Shown in pieces: positions 1 through 6,235 of a stretch of 15,451 nucleotides of DNA; the stretch's first letter is position 1, and each line of letters begins with the position of its first letter. Source of the DNA: an uncultured Paracoccaceae bacterium (GTDB lineage Bacteria > Pseudomonadota > Alphaproteobacteria > Rhodobacterales > Rhodobacteraceae); assembly GCA_938038825.1 (NCBI GenBank), contig CALHST010000110.1:1-15451 (forward strand), written 5' to 3'. Made by a program: the position numbers and the translations under genes. The notes beneath the pieces are model-generated. The model did no database searches. It was not told the DNA's origin and was given only the letters and a program-made list of their open reading frames with translations.

Positions 1-22
1 TCATAATCAGCAAGAAGACGGC

Positions 23-51
23 TTGCACCTTCTGACCACTGGCAGTACATA
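23..51 (+). promoter_or_regulatory. Possible promoter of the initiator tRNA gene
   Basis: A TTGCAC box at 23-28 and a TACATA box at 46-51 are separated by exactly 17 bp. They would place a transcription start near 58, about six bases before the tRNA. Each box matches the sigma-70 consensus at only about half its positions, so the correct spacing and location carry the call. Nothing else in bases 1-63 could be assigned. Short open frames run off the left edge on both strands, but none is recognisable. Confidence 0.35.
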
Positions 52-63
52 GCTCGAACTTGG

Positions 64-140
<77 letters not shown>

Positions 141-151
141 AGTTAACTTTC

Positions 152-183
152 AAAGCGCCCTCAGGGGCGCTTTTGTTGTTTTT
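152..183 (+). terminator. Rho-independent terminator of tRNA-fMet
   Basis: The arms AAAGCGCCC (152-160) and GGGCGCTTT (165-173) form a perfect 9-bp stem closed by a TCAG tetraloop. A T-rich tail with two interrupting G bases (171-183) follows directly. It lies 11 bp after the tRNA CCA end, so it ends that transcript. Confidence 0.95.
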
Positions 184-360
184 GGCACCTGAACATCAGT
201 TCATTCCCGGATGATTTGAAGGCATCTGTCACACGGTTTCCCCTGCGAAACGTTCCAATGCACTGCGCCTTCTGTCCTTCTGCACAGGGGAGGACACATC
301 TTGGGGCAGCAGGTGTGCATCCGCTCTAGTCTTCAATCAAGGTTTGAGACTATTTGAAGT

Positions 361-1593
361 ATGGATCACGTCATCGTTGAAACAACCAGCACGGCCACCA
401 TCGCCATCACAGTGTTCGGCATAGTCTTTAGCCTTATGCAGACCGAATACTCTTATGTGCGCCGCAGTTTCGCGATGTTTCTGGGTGCGGTTGCTGTGAA
501 CAACATACCGGACGCATTTGTCCGCATGTTTGACGCGATGCCGGAACTCTATTCCCAGAAAGCAGAGATCATCCTTTGGCAGCCCAGTTCTTTGTGCCTA
601 GCACCGCTGTTTTGGATTTACGTTACCGCGGTCACATCCACGACTCAAAAACGGCCCGCACACCTTTTTCGACACTTACTCTTGCCTGCTCTTGCCGCAG
701 TCGTCGGCCTGATCATGGTTGTTTCTCAACAAGACGTCTGGTTGTCAGTTGCGTCTGATGACACCCTGCCAACAACTGCTTGGCCGCTCTTTCTAATCTC
801 CGTCTTCGTGCTTTTACAGATCGCACTCTTTCCGCAGATGGCCGTGTACTTGTTCCTGATCGTGCAGCGGCTGTTGCGGTATCGGCTTTTGCTGCGCGAC
901 GTGTATGCCAGCACCGAAGAACACGAACTGCGCTGGATTTACGCGATAGCGGGTTTCGCGATTGTGTTCTGGTTCGCCCGGACATTCCTGCTGCTGTTTG
1001 CCTTTTTCCCGGAACAGTCTGGCACGTCATCGGGTATCCTCATCGTCACTGGCCTTACGGCCCTGGCTTTGATCGCGACCACGACGCTTTGGGGGATACG
1101 GCAGCGCCCGCCGTTAGTACCACCTGGCAAAGACCAAAACCCCAGCACCCCCGCGATTGACGATTCATCCACACAGCCAGACGACAAGTACAAAAAGTCA
1201 GCCCTCAGTGCAGAGGCCGCATCACGTATCGCCGGGAAACTTCGCGCTGCCATGGAGACAGACCGATTGTACCGCGATCCGAACTTGTCACTGTGGATTT
1301 TGGCGCGACACATTGGTGCATCGCCAAACTATATTTCCCAAACCCTGAATGAGGTGATCGGTGAAAGCTTTTTTGATTTCGTCAACAGATACCGCATCAA
1401 AGACGCCCAGATACAATTGACCACAACCGACCACACCGTCCTGAACATCACCTATGATGTGGGCTTCAACGCGCGGTCGTCTTTCTACAACGCTTTTAAG
1501 CGCGTCACGGGCCAAACCCCCACAAGTTATCGAAAAACAATGTCTTCCCCTGTTGGGATGGACGACACATTGCAGCAATCACGCAATATCTGA
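361..1593 (+). CDS. Membrane-bound AraC-family transcriptional regulator
   Basis: This 410-residue protein joins a polytopic membrane half to a C-terminal AraC/XylS DNA-binding domain. About seven hydrophobic segments are visible, near residues 10-27, 35-50, 76-93, 105-121, 141-169, 193-216 and 224-245. A polar, proline-rich linker follows (about 248-285). The DNA-binding part (about 290-393) has both helix-turn-helix units: LSLWILARHIGASPNYIS (first, about 309-326), then ITYDVGFNARSSFYNAFKR (second, about 363-381), and the typical G-TPTSYRK ending. It is therefore probably a one-component regulator that senses a membrane or extracytoplasmic signal; the ligand is unknown. The ATG at 361 lacks a good Shine-Dalgarno, and a start at Met26 (436) is possible but would remove the first helix. 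The gene stands alone after the tRNA. Its nearest downstream gene, a lipoprotein, could be a target, but that is only inference from position. Confidence 0.88.
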   Translation: MDHVIVETTSTATIAITVFGIVFSLMQTEYSYVRRSFAMFLGAVAVNNIPDAFVRMFDAMPELYSQKAEIILWQPSSLCLAPLFWIYVTAVTSTTQKRPAHLFRHLLLPALAAVVGLIMVVSQQDVWLSVASDDTLPTTAWPLFLISVFVLLQIALFPQMAVYLFLIVQRLLRYRLLLRDVYASTEEHELRWIYAIAGFAIVFWFARTFLLLFAFFPEQSGTSSGILIVTGLTALALIATTTLWGIRQRPPLVPPGKDQNPSTPAIDDSSTQPDDKYKKSALSAEAASRIAGKLRAAMETDRLYRDPNLSLWILARHIGASPNYISQTLNEVIGESFFDFVNRYRIKDAQIQLTTTDHTVLNITYDVGFNARSSFYNAFKRVTGQTPTSYRKTMSSPVGMDDTLQQSRNI

Positions 1594-1756
1594 TCACGTG
1601 CAAACTGATCAGGAGACATCCAAGACAATCTCCCCAACCGACCATTAAACGACAAAAAAAATGGACACCACGCGCCACGTGCCAAGCACGAACATTCGAT
1701 GTGCAGCATCGGCATTTTCCCTGGTGGACGACGAAAAGAACGAGAAAGAAACTTCG

Positions 1757-1939
1757 ATGAAAAAACTTCTATTTTTGGCTATTCTCGGCCTGAGTGCATG
1801 TGAAACACCTGCAGAGATTTCAGCACGCGAGCAAATAGACGCCGCTTGCGTGGCCGGAAATCTTCAAGCCTGCGCTGCTGTTCAGCAACGCGTTGCCGCA
1901 GACAATCAAAACCTCGCAATCACAGCTTTGGGTCTTTGA
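1757..1939 (+). CDS. Small lipoprotein, function unknown
   Basis: A 60-residue protein with a type II signal peptide: Met-Lys-Lys, a hydrophobic core, and the lipobox LSAC with the lipid-bearing Cys15. The mature part is only about 45 residues and largely helical. It holds two more cysteines, Cys31 and Cys39, in the repeat-like pattern AACVAGNLQACAAV. The ATG at 1757 puts the signal peptide at the very N-terminus; an upstream in-frame ATG at 1661 would add 32 polar residues and spoil it. A purine-rich GAGAAAG at 1742-1748 is a weak ribosome binding site. The predicted location is lipid-anchored in the cell envelope. It follows the AraC-type regulator on the same strand with a 163-bp gap. I do not recognise the family. 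Confidence 0.7.
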   Translation: MKKLLFLAILGLSACETPAEISAREQIDAACVAGNLQACAAVQQRVAADNQNLAITALGL

Positions 1940-1946
1940 GAACATG

Positions 1947-1990
1947 GGTCGTTCCTGCGCACGTTTCCAATGGCATGCGCAGGAACGACC
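1947..1990. repeat. Perfect 15-bp inverted repeat (14-nt loop)
   Basis: The left arm GGTCGTTCCTGCGCA (1947-1961) is exactly matched by its reverse complement at 1976-1990, with a 14-base loop between. It lies seven bases after the lipoprotein stop, in the 151-bp gap before the convergent cyclase stop. Neither side has a T-run, so it is not a standard intrinsic terminator. It could still block or stabilise both converging transcripts, or be one copy of a dispersed intergenic element. The following stretch to about 2085 has no credible ORF. Confidence 0.85.
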
Positions 1991-2090
1991 AAGGCCAGTC
2001 TGAAAGGCAGCATTCGAACAGTCTTTTGGTCCCGGCGACCCCAAATTCGTGCGGATCCACATAGCGTTGGATGTTCTTGGCGACACACCA

Positions 2091-3131
2091 TCAGGCCACA
2101 CGCGCCGACAATGCCCTTTCACGCAGATGTCCAACTTGCAGTTCCCCGAAACCACGCAACACTTCGGTTCGTGTGTCTGCCAGTTCAAACTCGTCAATCA
2201 CTTCAGTCTCCATACTTGCACAGACCGCGATCTCCATCGGCTCAGCCAGCGCCTGCAATCTGGCAGCACAATTCACCGCCGGGCCAAATACGTCATAGAT
2301 ATAGCGTTGCACGCCCACGACGGACCCCACGACGGAACCTGTCGCGATCCCAATGCGCGCCTTCCATTGGTGCTGATGCGTCGCGTTGCGATGGTTGAGA
2401 TAGCGGAGCATTTTCGACGCACAGCGCGCCGCAGATAAGGCATGATCAGATGCCGGTGTCGGCAGACCCGTCACCGCCATATAACAATCGCCAATTGTTT
2501 TGATCCGTTCACAGCCGTGCAATTCACTGATGCGATCGAAAGCCGTGAAAATATCGTTCAGTTCAGTGACTGTAACTGTCGGATCTGACGCGGCAGCCAT
2601 ATCGGTGAACCCGACGAAATCAAGCATCAGAACGCTGACAGGTTCAAAAAGCCTTGGGGTGACAGAGCCAAAAGTCATGTATTCCTCGTAAACCGATCGC
2701 GGCATCAAGTTCAGCAACAGCTTTTCAACTTGCGTCTTTTCGCGTTCCAGATCGCGTGTGCGCCGGTCCACCATTGTGGCATAGCTGTCGATCATCGCTT
2801 CGGTCTCGCGCAGACGCGATATGTTCTGCGCCTCTAGAACCAGCAACTCTTGCCCCTGATACTCAGCCCGGTGCGCGCGCAGCTCGATGACCAAAGTGCG
2901 CCGCTTGGCTTTTGTTGTCACTTCGACCACCTGCCCCGCATTCACACGTTCAAAATCTGCGGGAGTCAGGGTTTCAAAGCAAGCATCAAGCCAGCCGCCA
3001 ACCTGCGCGCCATGGAACCAAGCACCAAAGGTCTCGTTAAAAGACACAATGGTGCGGGTATCCGCTTCGGCGAGGCAAATGCCAACGCCGATGGATTTCA
3101 GCAATCTATCACTAAAGTCTTGGGGGAACAT
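2091..3131 (-). CDS. PAS-linked class III adenylate cyclase (predicted)
   Basis: A 346-residue cytosolic protein with a PAS-like N-terminal sensor (about 8-108), a coiled-coil signalling helix (about 105-145) and a class III cyclase catalytic domain (about 160-325). Both metal-binding aspartates are present: Asp171 in LMLDFVGFT and Asp215 in KTIGDCYMA. The transition-state pair is Asn287 and Arg291 (VNCAAR). The base-specifying positions are Lys211 (IKTIGD) and Asp280 (YDVFG), the Lys/Asp pair of adenylate cyclases; guanylate cyclases have Glu/Cys. I therefore predict ATP to cAMP. All catalytic residues lie in one chain, so a homodimer should be active. It is the last gene of the methyltransferase-globin-cyclase operon. 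Its Shine-Dalgarno GAGGA (3138-3142) overlaps the globin stop codon, implying translational coupling. No haem-binding histidine could be assigned in the PAS part. Confidence 0.9.
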   Translation of the reverse strand: MFPQDFSDRLLKSIGVGICLAEADTRTIVSFNETFGAWFHGAQVGGWLDACFETLTPADFERVNAGQVVEVTTKAKRRTLVIELRAHRAEYQGQELLVLEAQNISRLRETEAMIDSYATMVDRRTRDLEREKTQVEKLLLNLMPRSVYEEYMTFGSVTPRLFEPVSVLMLDFVGFTDMAAASDPTVTVTELNDIFTAFDRISELHGCERIKTIGDCYMAVTGLPTPASDHALSAARCASKMLRYLNHRNATHQHQWKARIGIATGSVVGSVVGVQRYIYDVFGPAVNCAARLQALAEPMEIAVCASMETEVIDEFELADTRTEVLRGFGELQVGHLRERALSARVA

Positions 3132-3137
3132 GATCTG

Positions 3138-3142
3138 TCCTC
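3138..3142 (-). promoter_or_regulatory. Cyclase ribosome binding site overlapping the globin stop
   Basis: On the minus strand the sequence reads GTGAGGACAGATCATG: the TGA stop of the globin gene (3141-3143) runs into the GAGGA Shine-Dalgarno of the cyclase, six bases before its ATG. Ribosomes finishing the globin would sit on the cyclase start site. This fixes the ATG at 3131 as the start. Confidence 0.75.
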
Positions 3143-3521
3143 ACTTAACAATTAGGGAACGCCGCCGCTCGACAGCACACAGCGTGGTTTCAATGTCTTC
3201 GGGGGCAAAGCCCGCGTCCGTAAGCGTCTCACGTAGCAATTGGGTGACCTCGTCAAAGTGATCATGTGTCACGTCTAGATGGACATGCGCGCGCGCCAAA
3301 CGGTCATCAAGGAACGTGGCTGGCCCACCCAGAACTGACGTAAAGAACTTGGTTTGGTGATCAATCAGCCGCGCCAGATCAACATCTTCAAAGAAGTGAC
3401 CAATCACGTCACTGTCTAGGACACGGTCATAGAACGCCATGATGACGGCCCGCAAAGCACTAAGGCCACCGTATTTGTCAAAAAGCGGCATGGCATAGGA
3501 AGAAGCGTGTGAAAGTGACAT
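3141..3521 (-). CDS. Group I truncated haemoglobin (trHbN type)
   Basis: A 126-residue 2-on-2 globin of the usual length for the family. By eye against Mycobacterium tuberculosis trHbN, visible landmarks are the glycine pair KYGG at 16-19, Tyr31 at B10 (AFYDRV), the Phe43-Phe44 pair at the CD corner, Leu52 at E7 and Gln56 at E11 (RLIDHQTKFF), LGGP at 64-67, and proximal His79 (RAHVHL). Tyr B10 with Gln E11 is the ligand-stabilising pair of trHbN, which binds O2 tightly and dioxygenates NO to nitrate. An upstream in-frame ATG at 3608 would add 29 residues overlapping the methyltransferase end. I prefer 3521 because it has a GGAG ribosome site and gives a normal globin N-terminus. It sits between the methyltransferase and the cyclase, so it may be an NO or O2 scavenger or a gas-sensing partner of the cyclase. 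Confidence 0.92.
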   Translation of the reverse strand: MSLSHASSYAMPLFDKYGGLSALRAVIMAFYDRVLDSDVIGHFFEDVDLARLIDHQTKFFTSVLGGPATFLDDRLARAHVHLDVTHDHFDEVTQLLRETLTDAGFAPEDIETTLCAVERRRSLIVK

Positions 3522-3543
3522 GGGTGGATCTCCGTAAATGGGG

Positions 3544-3571
3544 GCCGGGCTGCATTTGGGCGCTGCCCGGC
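3544..3571 (-). other. Stem-loop between methyltransferase and globin genes
   Basis: GCCGGGC (3544-3550) and GCCCGGC (3565-3571, read as GCCCGGC on the plus strand) form a 7-bp all-GC stem with a 14-base loop, in the 58-bp gap between the two minus-strand genes. There is no T-run after it, so it more likely tunes mRNA stability or relative expression than ends transcription. Confidence 0.5.
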
Positions 3572-3579
3572 GGGGTATT

Positions 3580-4404
3580 TCAAGCGCGGTGCACAATGAC
3601 TTCCGCATAGGTTGCCGGGACGATCATCGCCGTGTCATCCAATGACGCCTCTTTTGCCCGCGCGATCAGCTCAGCTTCCAAGGCGGGCGCGTCATCACCA
3701 ACAGCCAGAAATGCTTTGTGCATTGGGCCGTAGACATTGCTCCAGTGCTCTATCCAGAACTGCGGTGATCGAAACCGGAAGGTGAACGTGCGGCGGGTCA
3801 CCTTAATGTCGCGGGCGCTGTTGCCAAACAACTCTTCAAGCCGCGTTTCGGTGCCCCATTCCAGTGGTGCGCGCACGCCAGCCGGGGGCGGTACGAACTG
3901 ACCAATGGTCTTGAACACTGTCCCGATGAAACCGTCGGGCGTCCAATTGGCCATGCCGATTTTGCCACCCGCGCGGCACACACGCGCCAATTCTTGGGCG
4001 GCGGCGTCCTGATTGGCGGTAAACATGGCGCCAAATGTGGACATGACCGCATCAAAGGAGTTCGCTTCAAATGGCAGGTCTTCGGCATCGGCTTCGCGAA
4101 AGGCGACAGTCAAACGCTCTGCCTCGGCACGGGCCATGCCGGCCCGCAGCAGGCTTGAAACATAGTCGGTTGAGACGACGTTGCAGAAACGGCGTGCGGC
4201 GGCCAGCGTGGCATTGCCATTTCCGGCCGCCACATCAAGCACCCGCATATCCGGGCGCAGATCCATGCTTTCTGCCAGCGTTTCGCCGACAATCTGAATG
4301 GTCGTTCCGACGCTGGAATAGTCACCGGACGACCATGTGGCGTGTTGCTTTGACTTTACAGCGGCCAGATCGGGCGCGGTAAGGGTTTGTGCTGCGATAT
4401 TCAT
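3580..4404 (-). CDS. Class I SAM-dependent methyltransferase
   Basis: A 274-residue soluble methyltransferase with a Rossmann SAM-binding core. Motif I is VLDVAAGNGN at 55-64, the acidic residue closing strand two is Asp80 (VVSTDYV), the ADAEDLPF element is at 105-112, and the strand-four segment FDAVMSTFGAMF is at 117-128. ELARVCRAGGKIGMANW follows at 138-154. It resembles UbiE/arsenite-type class I enzymes, but the substrate cannot be read from the sequence. The C-terminal third (about 175-274), which usually forms the acceptor pocket, shows no motif I can assign. The ATG at 4404 has a GGAGA ribosome site six bases upstream. It is the first gene of the operon with the globin and cyclase, and is divergent from the winged-helix/TPR regulator that probably controls it. 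Confidence 0.9.
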   Translation of the reverse strand: MNIAAQTLTAPDLAAVKSKQHATWSSGDYSSVGTTIQIVGETLAESMDLRPDMRVLDVAAGNGNATLAAARRFCNVVSTDYVSSLLRAGMARAEAERLTVAFREADAEDLPFEANSFDAVMSTFGAMFTANQDAAAQELARVCRAGGKIGMANWTPDGFIGTVFKTIGQFVPPPAGVRAPLEWGTETRLEELFGNSARDIKVTRRTFTFRFRSPQFWIEHWSNVYGPMHKAFLAVGDDAPALEAELIARAKEASLDDTAMIVPATYAEVIVHRA

Positions 4405-4595
4405 GTTGTCTCTCCATCAATCAGGGTGTGAATGTCCCTGTTATGGCACTGTCCTGATCGGCATGCTTGGAGCAGACCTGTAGAAACCTTGTAGAGTTCT
4501 GGAGAGGTCATAGTTTTTCGCCAAGTCGGGCAAAATCACAGATTATTTTGTGAATTCGCGATTCCCGCCTATGCTCACCTTCGGGAGATGGGCTG
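4405..4595. promoter_or_regulatory. Divergent regulatory region with candidate operators
   Basis: This 191-bp gap separates two divergent transcripts. It holds a tandem direct repeat, ACCTGTAGAA at 4476-4485 followed at once by ACCTTGTAGAG at 4486-4496. A period of about 10 bp, one helical turn, is the style of site bound by OmpR-type winged helices. It also holds an inverted repeat TCACA-N8-TGTGA (4536-4553) in an AT-rich patch, and a smaller one CAGGG-N9-CCCTG (4422-4440) that would fall in the methyltransferase leader. A possible promoter for the plus gene is TTGTGA (4548) with TATGCT (4570), but it would leave almost no leader. Assignment to a protein is inference. Confidence 0.5.
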
Positions 4596-6161
4596 ATGCA
4601 ATACGCCTTTGCAGATTTTGTGTTGGATGCCGACCGGGCAGAGTTACGCCAGAATGGCGCCCCTGTGCGCATCGAACCTCAGGTGTTTGATCTGCTAAAG
4701 CTGTTGATCGCCTCTAACGGGCGCATGGTGCCACGGGACGAAATCTTTGAGGTGATCTGGGGCGACCGTATTGTTTCGGACGCGGCCTTATCCAGCCGCA
4801 TCAAAGATGCGCGCAAAGCATTGGGGGATGATGGGTCAAGGCAGAAGTTCATCCGCACCATCCACAGGCGCGGATTATTGTTTACCGGTGATGTCGAACA
4901 AACAGATGTTCCCCTGCTCGTGGCGAACAATAAACAAGCGCCCGAACAGCAAATCACAGAAAACAGACGCGCCATGGTGGCCGTCCTTCCGTTCGAAGAC
5001 CTCACATCAGTTGATGGACATTCCGCGCTGGCGCGGGGTCTCACGGATGAATTGACCTCTGTTCTGGCATATTGGCGGACCTTTCTGGTGGTGTCCGGGC
5101 AATCCGTCACGCGCTTACCCTCTGACTTTACGTCCGCAGCCGATATCGGGGCTTTCCTGAATGCCGATTATTTGCTGAGTGGGTCGATCAGACAAACAGG
5201 CAACAACGTTAAGCTCAACATCACCATGATGCAGACCGCGACCAATACCGACGTCTGGAGCGACCGGTTGATCTGCGATCTTTCAGAATTGCAGGATGTC
5301 GAGGAAGATCTGGCCTCTCGTCTGTCCACGATCCTTGCTGTCGAAATCCAGATGGCCGAAGCGCGCCGCATCATGCGCAAACCGGAAGAGACGTGGACGC
5401 CTTGGGACCGGGCGATGCGCACCATAAGTTATCTGCGCAGTGGTAAACGATCTGATTATCAAGCCGCCGAAGCCTTGGCGCTGGCGGCTTGTGCTGAATC
5501 ACCAGACTGGGGCTTGCCGTTTACGTTGGTGGCCGTCGCCCGGTTCCAAATGGCGATGGCTGGGTTTTCTGCTGCTGACAGCAGCAAGGCCTTTGCGCCA
5601 ACGTTAAATGCCGCCGAACAGGCCTTGGACATCGACCGAACCGACTGGATGGCGCACGCATTGACCGGCGTGGGCGAATTATGGACCCATCGCAACTTCG
5701 ACAAAGCGCTGGCGCATGTCGAAAAGGCTGTCAGTCTCAATCCAAGCGCCGTCATGAACTATCATTTTGGCGGCTGTGTAACGGGATTTGCAGGCGATCC
5801 CGCAGGCGCGCGCCGTTTTCAGGAACATTTGTTCAGGATCGACCCAACATACCCCTACCGCGCAGTGATCGAGGCCGATTTGGGCCTGTGGCACTTCCTT
5901 GACAAGGAATTTGAAGAGGCGGCCTATCGCTTTGATCGCGCGGAAACATGGGATCCGAACTATGGCAGGTGCTGGCAACGCCGCGTCGCGCTTTTCGGCT
6001 ATACCGGGCAGCGCGACAAGGCACAGGCCGCCGCACAAAAGCTCAAAGCGTTGGGATTACCTGTTGATATCGACACCATCACAAATTCCTATCCGTTCCG
6101 CTTGGACAAACACAAAAACATGTTCATGACAGGTTTGCGTCAAGCGGGCCTGAACCTGTAA
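4596..6161 (+). CDS. Winged-helix / TolB-like / TPR transcriptional regulator
   Basis: A 521-residue CadC-like regulator without a membrane segment. Residues 1-97 are an OmpR-type winged helix: FADFVLDADRAELR, PQVFDLLKLLIAS, VPRDEIFEVIWG, SRIKDARKALGDDG, then the wing FIRTIHRRGLLF. Residues about 126-250 match the TolB-N/FlgO-like domain that follows such DNA-binding domains (VAVLPFEDL, ALARGLTDELTSVL, ADYLLSGSIR, WSDRL). Residues about 285-485 are helical TPR-type repeats. The same TolB-like plus TPR tail occurs on some class III adenylate cyclases of related bacteria; here the tail is on a DNA-binding protein while a cyclase is encoded in the divergent operon. The ATG at 4596 is preceded by GGGAG (4583-4587) at good spacing. 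Because it is divergent, it likely regulates the methyltransferase-globin-cyclase operon and perhaps itself. The signal is unknown. Confidence 0.88.
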   Translation: MQYAFADFVLDADRAELRQNGAPVRIEPQVFDLLKLLIASNGRMVPRDEIFEVIWGDRIVSDAALSSRIKDARKALGDDGSRQKFIRTIHRRGLLFTGDVEQTDVPLLVANNKQAPEQQITENRRAMVAVLPFEDLTSVDGHSALARGLTDELTSVLAYWRTFLVVSGQSVTRLPSDFTSAADIGAFLNADYLLSGSIRQTGNNVKLNITMMQTATNTDVWSDRLICDLSELQDVEEDLASRLSTILAVEIQMAEARRIMRKPEETWTPWDRAMRTISYLRSGKRSDYQAAEALALAACAESPDWGLPFTLVAVARFQMAMAGFSAADSSKAFAPTLNAAEQALDIDRTDWMAHALTGVGELWTHRNFDKALAHVEKAVSLNPSAVMNYHFGGCVTGFAGDPAGARRFQEHLFRIDPTYPYRAVIEADLGLWHFLDKEFEEAAYRFDRAETWDPNYGRCWQRRVALFGYTGQRDKAQAAAQKLKALGLPVDIDTITNSYPFRLDKHKNMFMTGLRQAGLNL

Positions 6162-6235
6162 ACACCACTGTCGTTTTGCAAACCCTGGAACAAACGCCCG
6201 TTACGGCCTGCCCTAAGCCAATGGCGTTGCGCAAA

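Noticed and set aside
1591..1611. TGATCA-N9-TGATCA after the AraC-type gene
   Set aside because: TGATCA is itself palindromic and common; the first copy overlaps the stop codon, and nothing supports a terminator or operator.
3522..3608. N-terminal extension of the globin
   Set aside because: It would overlap the methyltransferase end, adds 29 residues foreign to the family, and the inner ATG has a ribosome site.
6193..6228. AACGCC...GGCGTT inverted repeat between the TPR regulator and MFS genes as a terminator
   Set aside because: The stem is 6 bp with a 24-base loop and no T-run, too weak to call.
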